A DNA stretch of 20,108 nucleotides from an uncultured Oscillospiraceae bacterium (GTDB lineage Bacteria > Bacillota > Clostridia > Oscillospirales > Oscillospiraceae), in assembly GCA_934668295.1 (NCBI GenBank), contig CAKUND010000016.1, forward strand, positions 1-20,108. The letters are read 5' to 3'. Position 1 is the stretch's first letter. Each line of letters starts with the position of its first letter. Position numbers and translations under genes: made by a program. Positions 14,545-20,108 of this stretch are shown here, piece after piece. The notes under the pieces are model-generated. The model had not been told where the DNA came from. It worked only from the letters and a program-made list of their open reading frames with translations, and did not search any database.

Positions 14545-15642
14545 CTATTTGATCGTTTCGCTGTGATTCAGGACCGGGACACTGTAGAGGAACAAAACGT
14601 CCTGCGAATCAAATGTCAGCCAGCGTCCGAGCCGCTCCGGCTGCACATAGCGGATATCGACCAGCGTTATTTTTGCGTAGCTCCCGATCAGGAGCGGTGC
14701 AAGGCTGCTGGCGAATGAATCGCGGAAGATCACAAGTTCGCGGCCCGTGTCCGCATTCGGGTTCGTGATCGTAAGCAGAGCTTTGGAGCCGGAGAGGAAA
14801 ACGGAGTATGGATCCTCCCCTTCCAGCGCGGACAGATCATAGACCGGCCCGGTTTCGTCCGTTTCATAGTCGTAAACCGTGCATCCACGAAGCGTCTCGT
14901 TCGTCAGATAGCGGAGCGTATCCGGGGCAAGCGGCAGAGCCGACTGCCCGCAGTAAACGCCGTAGAACGGCGTGTCAGCCGTCACAGTGCCATAGTTCGC
15001 AGAATATTCGACGCCCATTGCGTCCGCCAGCTGCTCGGCCACGGGCAGAAGCGCCTCCTGGCGCCAGTGCAGGTCGGTACGATAATAGCTGTCCAGAGAC
15101 AGCGCGGACATCAGGTCGATCGACTCGGCGGAGGTCATGTTCTCTTGAAGCAGTGCAGAGAGTGCACTGTAATCGAGCGACGGATAGCCGTTCTGCTGCG
15201 CGAGAAACGCGCCCTTGTCCGGAACCACGGCTTCGTAGATTTTCACATTCGTTCCGGCCAGATAGGTTTTATAAAGGAATTGGAAGCGCTCCGCGGCGTG
15301 TTGGACGGAGGTTTCGTCCAGCGGGTATTCCAGCTTGGCGGCATAGCCGTCCGCAATGTAGATGCCGTGATTGTCCTTTTCACGCAGCACGTCCAGAAGC
15401 ACGGCGGCCTTGAGCCGCCGGAAGCCGTCCCGCAGCGGAAACTGGTCAAGCGAGTAGGATTCGAACTTCGTCATGAAATCGCCGCTCAGGACAGCTGCGG
15501 CGGTGAGCTCCGGCTTCTGCGCCAGCTTTCGCCGCTCGCTCTGGGAAACAGCGTCGTCCGGCTTCAGAAGACTCCAGAGCAAAAACCCGAGCAGAAAGGC
15601 GGCCGTCAGGCAGACGACGGCAAAATTCTTTCGTTTTTCCAT
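14545..15642 (-). CDS. DHHW family protein, AlgJ/AlgX-like SGNH partner of MBOAT acyltransferase
   Basis: A 365-residue protein with one N-terminal membrane anchor (about 7-26) and an extracytoplasmic domain. The family motif appears as YYRTDLHWRQEA (TDLHW at 189-193), and a later FRDSFASS (306-313) has the serine context expected of the SGNH-like acyltransferase/esterase fold. In alginate and related systems such proteins receive acyl groups from the MBOAT partner and place them on the polymer outside the cell. That pairing is seen here: the gene starts 12 bases after the MBOAT stop, with GGAGGG in the gap. It is the last gene before a strong terminator. The polymer substrate is unknown. Confidence 0.82.
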   Translation of the reverse strand: MEKRKNFAVVCLTAAFLLGFLLWSLLKPDDAVSQSERRKLAQKPELTAAAVLSGDFMTKFESYSLDQFPLRDGFRRLKAAVLLDVLREKDNHGIYIADGYAAKLEYPLDETSVQHAAERFQFLYKTYLAGTNVKIYEAVVPDKGAFLAQQNGYPSLDYSALSALLQENMTSAESIDLMSALSLDSYYRTDLHWRQEALLPVAEQLADAMGVEYSANYGTVTADTPFYGVYCGQSALPLAPDTLRYLTNETLRGCTVYDYETDETGPVYDLSALEGEDPYSVFLSGSKALLTITNPNADTGRELVIFRDSFASSLAPLLIGSYAKITLVDIRYVQPERLGRWLTFDSQDVLFLYSVPVLNHSETIK

Positions 15643-15654
15643 CGGATTTCCCTC

Positions 15655-17055
15655 CTAAAACCGGAAATACAGGAACGGGTTGAACGAGCCGTCGACCAGA
15701 AACGCCGTGCAGGCAGCCAGAAGCGCGGTCAGGCCGACCGGCTCCAGAACCGCAAGGAGGGATTTCCCGATGCGGCCGCGCTGCGCAGCAGCGCAGAGAT
15801 TTTTCACCAGCGGCGTTGCGCCGAGCACGGCGAGCAGAAGCAAAACAGCGCAGCTGCGCAGCGCATACAGGCTTTCTGCGCTGACGAGCGGCAGCCCTCC
15901 GCCGCCAAACATGGCGCGGATGGACAGCACTGCGTCCTGCACGCCGGAGGCGTCAAACAGCACGAAGCCGAGCGTCACAAACAGCAGCACATAGATGTGA
16001 TTCAGCACCCGTAACTTTTGAAGGCCGCGCAGCAAAAACAGCTTTTCCGCCGTAAGCAGGACTGCATACAAAAGGCCCCACAGGACAAAATTCCACGCCG
16101 CGCCGTGCCACAGGCCGGTCGCGAGCCAGACGAGCAGGATATTCAGCAGCTGCCGGGCGCTCCCCTTCCGGTTTCCGCCAAGCGGGATATAGAGATAATC
16201 GCGGAACCACGAGCCGAGCGAAATATGCCAGCGCCGCCAGAATTCCGTGATGCTGCCGGACAGATAGGGATACCGGAAGTTTTCCGGGAAGCGGAATCCG
16301 AAGATCCGGCCAAGGCCGATGGCCATGTCGCTGTAGCCGGAAAAATCGTAGTAGATCTGCAGGGTGAATGCGATCGCGCCCAGCCAGTAGTACAGAATCG
16401 ACAGATCAGCGGACGCACGGAAGCTTGACACCAGCTCTCCGAGCAGATTGGCAAGCAGGATTTTTTTTGCAAGGCCCAGAATGAAGCGCCGCGCGCCGGC
16501 GGCAGCGTCCGCTATGCTGTGTTCACGTGTTTTCAGCTGCACAGCGATATCGGAGTAGCGGACGATGGGCCCGGCGATCAGCTGCGGGAACATGGCGATA
16601 TAGGCTGCAAGATCGATGAAATTCCGCTGCGCCGGGACAGAACCGCGGTATACATCTACGGTATAGCTCAGGATCTGGAACGTGTAGAAGCTGATGCCGA
16701 CCGGGAGCGTGAGGCGCAGCAGCGGCACGGACAAGCCGGTCAGCGCGTTCAGATTGGCGATCATGAAATCGGCATACTTGAAATATGCCAGCGTCCCGAG
16801 ACTCAGGAGGACGGACAGCACCAGAAACAGGCGCGCCCGCCTCGTATTGCGGAAGCGCTCGATGAGCCGTCCGAACACATAGCCCTGCAGGATCGAGCCG
16901 AGCATGACCGGCAGATACCGCGGCTCGCCCCAGCCGTAAAATACAAGGCTTGAAAGAAGCAGCACGCTGTTTTTTGCCCGCTTGGGTGCAAGAAAATAAA
17001 GGATCAGGACGATAGGGAGAAAATAAAACAGGAACGGAACACTTGAAAACAGCAT
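15655..17055 (-). CDS. MBOAT family O-acyltransferase (AlgI-like)
   Basis: A 466-residue polytopic membrane protein with about ten hydrophobic segments. It carries AlgI/DltB-type motifs: LLLSSLVFYGWGEPRYL near 32-48, LPVGISFYTFQILSY (117-131), FPQLIAGPIVRY (156-167), IYYDFSGYSDMAIGLGRI (234-251), TEFWRRWHISLGSWFRDYLYIPLGGNR (H277) and the catalytic-type histidine H317 in TGLWHGAAWNF. Such enzymes transfer an acyl group, usually acetyl, across the membrane for O-acylation of surface polysaccharide or teichoic acid. AAAGGG lies five bases before the ATG. It is co-transcribed between a lipoprotein gene (32 bases upstream) and a DHHW partner gene. The exact acceptor is not predictable. Confidence 0.93.
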   Translation of the reverse strand: MLFSSVPFLFYFLPIVLILYFLAPKRAKNSVLLLSSLVFYGWGEPRYLPVMLGSILQGYVFGRLIERFRNTRRARLFLVLSVLLSLGTLAYFKYADFMIANLNALTGLSVPLLRLTLPVGISFYTFQILSYTVDVYRGSVPAQRNFIDLAAYIAMFPQLIAGPIVRYSDIAVQLKTREHSIADAAAGARRFILGLAKKILLANLLGELVSSFRASADLSILYYWLGAIAFTLQIYYDFSGYSDMAIGLGRIFGFRFPENFRYPYLSGSITEFWRRWHISLGSWFRDYLYIPLGGNRKGSARQLLNILLVWLATGLWHGAAWNFVLWGLLYAVLLTAEKLFLLRGLQKLRVLNHIYVLLFVTLGFVLFDASGVQDAVLSIRAMFGGGGLPLVSAESLYALRSCAVLLLLAVLGATPLVKNLCAAAQRGRIGKSLLAVLEPVGLTALLAACTAFLVDGSFNPFLYFRF

Positions 17056-17087
17056 GGCAGCCCTTTCGGTTTACATAAAATTATTGT

Positions 17088-17660
17088 TTACGCAACGATC
17101 GGTTCGTCAGTGATGACAACAGCGCCAGAATACGCGGCCTGCAGCTTGTCGCGGAAGGTGTTGACGAGATCCTCCGCGCCGAAGCACGAGATCAGATAGT
17201 TGTCAACCGAAACGACGATCAGCTTGTCCGGGAAGCCGCACATCCACTGCTTGGCCATGATATAGTCCCGGATCTCCTTTGCCGCCTCATCCAGCTTCCC
17301 CGCATCGGTCAGGCGCAGCGCACCGCAGGTGAAGGTGTTGCCATTCATCATATGGAACAGCGACGCGCCGTCGTCCGCCATCGCGACGACGGATGCAGGG
17401 ATGCTCAGCAGATATTCAACGTCAGATGCGTTTTCGAGGCCGACGTTTCCGGGCTTGCCGTCGGTCATGTTGGCCTCGGAATAATCGCCGCCCGCCGCCG
17501 GGAACTTTTCATCCTCGGAATAGCTTGCCCAGACGGTATTGAGTATGGTCAGCGCATCGGGAATATCTGAAGCGCCGGTCTGCGCGTCAGACTTTGCCGC
17601 GCAGGCGGTCAGGGAAAGCGCCGTCAGAGCGGCCAGTAAAATTGCAGTCAGTTTTTTCAT
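17088..17660 (-). CDS. Putative lipoprotein, DUF4358-like
   Basis: A 190-residue secreted protein. The N-terminus MKKLTAILLAALTALSLTAC has a charged start, a hydrophobic core and a lipobox LTAC, with lipidation expected on C20. The mature part is soluble with no catalytic motif that I recognise. Small lipoproteins of the DUF4358 type commonly sit beside MBOAT and DHHW genes in Clostridia, and this one precedes them by 32 bases, so that label is offered from context and general appearance. AAAGGAG lies seven bases before the ATG. It is the first gene of the operon, and a hairpin sits just upstream in the presumed leader. A role in surface-polymer acylation is inferred. Confidence 0.72.
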   Translation of the reverse strand: MKKLTAILLAALTALSLTACAAKSDAQTGASDIPDALTILNTVWASYSEDEKFPAAGGDYSEANMTDGKPGNVGLENASDVEYLLSIPASVVAMADDGASLFHMMNGNTFTCGALRLTDAGKLDEAAKEIRDYIMAKQWMCGFPDKLIVVSVDNYLISCFGAEDLVNTFRDKLQAAYSGAVVITDEPIVA

Positions 17661-17687
17661 GTTGGAACTCCTTTGGAATCTTTTTTC

Positions 17688-17709
17688 TGACGCGGGATGT
17701 CCCGCGTCA
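17688..17709 (-). promoter_or_regulatory. Leader hairpin before the lipoprotein gene
   Basis: TGACGCGGGA and TCCCGCGTCA are exact 10-bp complements with a two-base centre. On the minus strand the stem is followed by GAAAAAAG and then the AAAGGAG ribosome binding site. That is an A run, so it is not a terminator for this gene. It could be an operator or an RNA stabiliser. Confidence 0.4.
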
Positions 17710-17744
17710 CCCTACAGACGCGTTTTTGCGCCGCAGGTTCTGTC

Positions 17745-17750
17745 AGTATA
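17745..17750 (-). promoter_or_regulatory. Candidate -10 box for the lipoprotein-MBOAT-DHHW operon
   Basis: TATACT on the minus strand, about 85 bases before the lipoprotein ATG. No good -35 lies 16-18 bases upstream, so either an activator is needed or this is a chance match. Confidence 0.3.
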
Positions 17751-17782
17751 CGCGGTAATTGTGAACGTTTCGTGAATAATAT

Positions 17783-17811
17783 GCGGGCAGGCACAAATTG
17801 TGCCTGCCCGC
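17783..17811 (-). terminator. Terminator of the SLH protein gene
   Basis: GCGGGCAGGCACAA (17783-17796) and TTGTGCCTGCCCGC (17798-17811) are perfect complements, up to 14 bp, practically a 12-bp GC-rich stem with an AAATT loop. It lies 14 bases after the SLH gene stop. On the minus strand it is followed by ATATTATTC, only moderately T-rich. Confidence 0.75.
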
Positions 17812-17825
17812 GTGGAGCTGCGATA

Positions 17826-20108
17826 TTAGTTTTTCAGATATCGGTGCAGCATGGCTGCGAGCTGGGAGCGGGCGGCAAGGCCGGAGGGCTGGAGCTTTCC
17901 GTTCGAGCCCTGCAGGATGCCTGCGCCGCAGGCCCAACGCATGGCGGGCAGCGCGTAATCGGAAATTGCGCGCACATCTGCGTAGCCGGAGAGGTCGGCG
18001 GTCTCGCCGGCGCTCACGTCAAGTCCGCGATAGCGCGTATAGCGATACAGGATGGATGCGAGCTGCTCACGGGTGACGGGCGCGTCGGGGCGGAATGTCC
18101 CGTCGGTGTAGCCGCTGACGATGCTGTTCTGCGACGCCCAGATAACTGCCTTTTCATAATACGCGCCGGGCGCTACATCCGGGAACGTCATGCCGCCGAA
18201 GCATCTCGGCTCGTTTTCCAGACGATACAGGATCGTCACGAGCATACCGCGTGTCACTGCGCTGCTGGGGCTGAACAGGTTCTTGGAGGTACCGTTCATC
18301 AGGCCGTTTTCGCAGACGTAGCGCACATCGTAATAGAACCAGTCGCCGCGGGATACGTCGCGGAAGGACGTGTTCGGCTTGGGCTCCAGCGCGGCGATGA
18401 TCGCCGGGTCGAAGGACCAGTGTGCCGTATAGCTGCGGTCGCCGGTGCTGCCGGCGGGGATGGTGACGGTCAGGTTGTCCTCGCCGTCCAAGTCCGTGCC
18501 GCTCCAGCCGGTGAAGATGTAGAGGGGACGCTCCGGCGCGTTCAGCGTGATCGCGTCCGACTCGACGGAATAGGAATCCGGGTTCCCGACCGCTGTGCCG
18601 CCGTCGAGATCATAGGTGATGGAGTACGTATTGCACGACCAGCGCGCGGTGATCTTCAGATTTTCCGCGGGCATGGTCGCGGGAATCTCGGCGTCCCAGC
18701 TGAGGAAGGTATAGCCGGTCTTGGTGGGATTGGCAGGCGCGACGATTGTATCGCCGTAGTTCAGCGTGATGGGGGCGATAGAGCTGCCGCCGGCAGTGTC
18801 AAAGGTGATGGTGTAGGAATTGACCGTCCATTTTGCGTAGAACGTCTTGTCGCCTCGCTCGGTCTGGGCGATTTCCGTAACGGCAGAGCCGGTGAAGTCG
18901 CTCGTTGTATACCAGCCTCCGAAGGTGTAGCCGGTTTTTGTGATGTCGTCAGCTGTCGGCAGGGTCGTGGTTTCGCCGTAGGTGTAGGCTGTAACGTTTT
19001 TGTCCGCAGTAATCGTACCGTTGTCCGTTTCCAGCGTCACGTTATACGTCAGGGCCGTCCATTGTGCCGTCAAAGCGGTTACGCTATCAGGAACAGCTTC
19101 GCTGGGGAGATACTTCTGCCCGTCGCTGCCCAGCCACCAGAAATCAGTGCCGGTATTATCAGCGGACCGGGTCAGGCCATCGGCAGTGGGGGCGGTAAAG
19201 GCCTTGCCGTTCTTTACAACGATATTCACCGTGCCTGTGGCGTCGCCAATGCTGCCGCCGTTTAAGTCGAGCGCTACGGTTTTGAGAGCGTCAGAGCCGA
19301 GCGTATCAGCGTGCAGGACTTCAAGGACGGGGCGGAAGCCAATGTCCTGCCCCGGAAGGGTTGGCCTTACCCAAAATGTAACCATTGCAGCGAAGTGTCC
19401 ACCACGAGATAGATACGTTCCCTCGACATTCCCAGTACCTATATCCTGGCCGAAAGAGCGCATTTTATACCAGTTTTTGATATAATCGGCTGACTTCTGA
19501 TAGATCGTATCCCATTCATTGTCAATTGGTGCAAGACCAGGGCCTTCTCCTTCATTACGGTGATGGTCTCCAACAGATGGGGCGCGGAGCGTATAGTTCA
19601 CGTTACCAGCTGTATAGAACTGGCCATAAATCAGGTTCATTTGGGCCAGCTGTTCTCGCTGCAGATAATATTTTACGTTATAGTCTGCAATAAACAGGCT
19701 GTGCTCGTAGGGCTGCTTGGCGGTATCGGTTTCATTTTTCATCGAATACGCATCCACCGTACCCACATATGTAAACGGCACATAATGCAGCGTTTTGTCC
19801 GGCAGCGTCTCGAGCGTTGTGCCGGGCATTTCCACCGCTGACAGATCGAAGTAATATCTGCCGCCGGGGGTGAGCGCCGGGAACTGCTCCTCGGTCTGCA
19901 CGTTCAGTGTGACATCATGGAACTCGCTGGCGAGGTCGGTCATTTTATCGCCGTTGTACTGCTCGTTGTATATCTTCAGAGTATAGGTTCCCTTTGCGAG
20001 CGCCGGGATCGTGAGCTCTGCCGTGCCATTATCGTCCGTGAGCGCGGCAGAGCTGCGGCCATAATACGCCGGGTTGCCTGCCGCGTCCAAAATCATGGCG
20101 GAAACGTA
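17826..20108 (-). CDS. SLH-domain surface protein with Listeria-Bacteroides-type repeats, 5' part beyond window
   Basis: The last 760 codons of a larger surface protein; the frame is open through the right edge, so the N-terminus and signal peptide are not visible. The first part resembles an Ig-like or carboxypeptidase-regulatory-like segment (NGTAELTIPALAKGTYTLKI). A domain of about 230 residues follows, ending GFRPVLEVL, reminiscent of C-type-lectin/FGE-like folds in clostridial surface proteins. Then come three or four repeats of the Flg_new/InlB B-repeat kind (YTFGGWYTTSDF..., YTFLSWDAEIP, YIFTGWSGTDL; about 18400-19060). Three SLH domains end the protein (about 18200-18364, 18020-18198 and 17830-17995; for example GYTDGTFRPDAPVTREQLASIL). 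SLH domains bind secondary cell-wall polymers, often pyruvylated. The exact ligand is unknown. Confidence 0.88.
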   Translation of the reverse strand, partial: YVSAMILDAAGNPAYYGRSSAALTDDNGTAELTIPALAKGTYTLKIYNEQYNGDKMTDLASEFHDVTLNVQTEEQFPALTPGGRYYFDLSAVEMPGTTLETLPDKTLHYVPFTYVGTVDAYSMKNETDTAKQPYEHSLFIADYNVKYYLQREQLAQMNLIYGQFYTAGNVNYTLRAPSVGDHHRNEGEGPGLAPIDNEWDTIYQKSADYIKNWYKMRSFGQDIGTGNVEGTYLSRGGHFAAMVTFWVRPTLPGQDIGFRPVLEVLHADTLGSDALKTVALDLNGGSIGDATGTVNIVVKNGKAFTAPTADGLTRSADNTGTDFWWLGSDGQKYLPSEAVPDSVTALTAQWTALTYNVTLETDNGTITADKNVTAYTYGETTTLPTADDITKTGYTFGGWYTTSDFTGSAVTEIAQTERGDKTFYAKWTVNSYTITFDTAGGSSIAPITLNYGDTIVAPANPTKTGYTFLSWDAEIPATMPAENLKITARWSCNTYSITYDLDGGTAVGNPDSYSVESDAITLNAPERPLYIFTGWSGTDLDGEDNLTVTIPAGSTGDRSYTAHWSFDPAIIAALEPKPNTSFRDVSRGDWFYYDVRYVCENGLMNGTSKNLFSPSSAVTRGMLVTILYRLENEPRCFGGMTFPDVAPGAYYEKAVIWASQNSIVSGYTDGTFRPDAPVTREQLASILYRYTRYRGLDVSAGETADLSGYADVRAISDYALPAMRWACGAGILQGSNGKLQPSGLAARSQLAAMLHRYLKN

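Noticed and set aside
17697..19265. A 522-codon plus-strand open frame opposite the SLH protein gene
   Set aside because: It is antisense to clear SLH and repeat domains; the Gly/Ala/Arg-rich translation is typical of a shadow frame.
19360..19780. Diversity-generating retroelement target region
   Set aside because: The C-type-lectin-like ending suggested it, but the stretch is not rich in AAC/AAT codons, and no reverse transcriptase or template repeat is in the window.

Overview
The window looks like chromosomal DNA of a Gram-positive anaerobe of the class Clostridia, probably a gut member of the Oscillospirales. This is inferred from four things: a moderately high G+C content in genes with AT-rich promoter gaps; strong GGAGG-type ribosome binding sites with several TTG starts; the queA-tgt-yajC-TIGR04086 gene order; and an S-layer-homology (SLH) surface protein near an MBOAT/DHHW acylation cassette. 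No rRNA, tRNA, CRISPR array or insertion sequence was seen.

Left part (1-4450). A tyrosine recombinase cut by the window edge is read leftwards from a promoter whose -35 box lies in a perfect 13-bp inverted repeat. A membrane-bound processive-type GT2 glycosyltransferase is read rightwards from the same 306-bp gap. It converges on a leftward operon of moxR AAA ATPase, DUF58 protein and transmembrane transglutaminase (6351-2312). That operon appears to end in an unannotated 17-codon reading frame with an ideal ribosome binding site (2294-2241).

Middle (6352-11035). pfkA is divergent from moxR and ends at a strong hairpin terminator shared with the convergent xerD-type recombinase. An AT-rich gap of 409 bp upstream of xerD carries the xerD promoter and, on the other strand, a promoter and terminator pair that could bound a small RNA. 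Next, on the minus strand, are a TIGR04086-like membrane protein gene, yajC with its own promoter and terminator, and tgt.

Right-middle (11052-14544). queA and tgt (queuosine modification of tRNA) are read leftwards. Divergently, from a perfect TTGACA-17-TATGAT promoter, come asd and dapA, which lead aspartate semialdehyde into lysine and diaminopimelate synthesis. A 262-bp gap with short repeats follows dapA.

Right part (14545-20108), all minus strand: a lipoprotein, an AlgI-like MBOAT acyltransferase and a DHHW/AlgJ-like partner form an operon likely to O-acylate a cell-surface polymer. Upstream of them is the 3' part of a large SLH protein with Listeria-Bacteroides-type repeats. Cell-envelope construction (GT2, MoxR/transglutaminase set, lysine/DAP pathway, MBOAT set, SLH protein) is the recurring theme.
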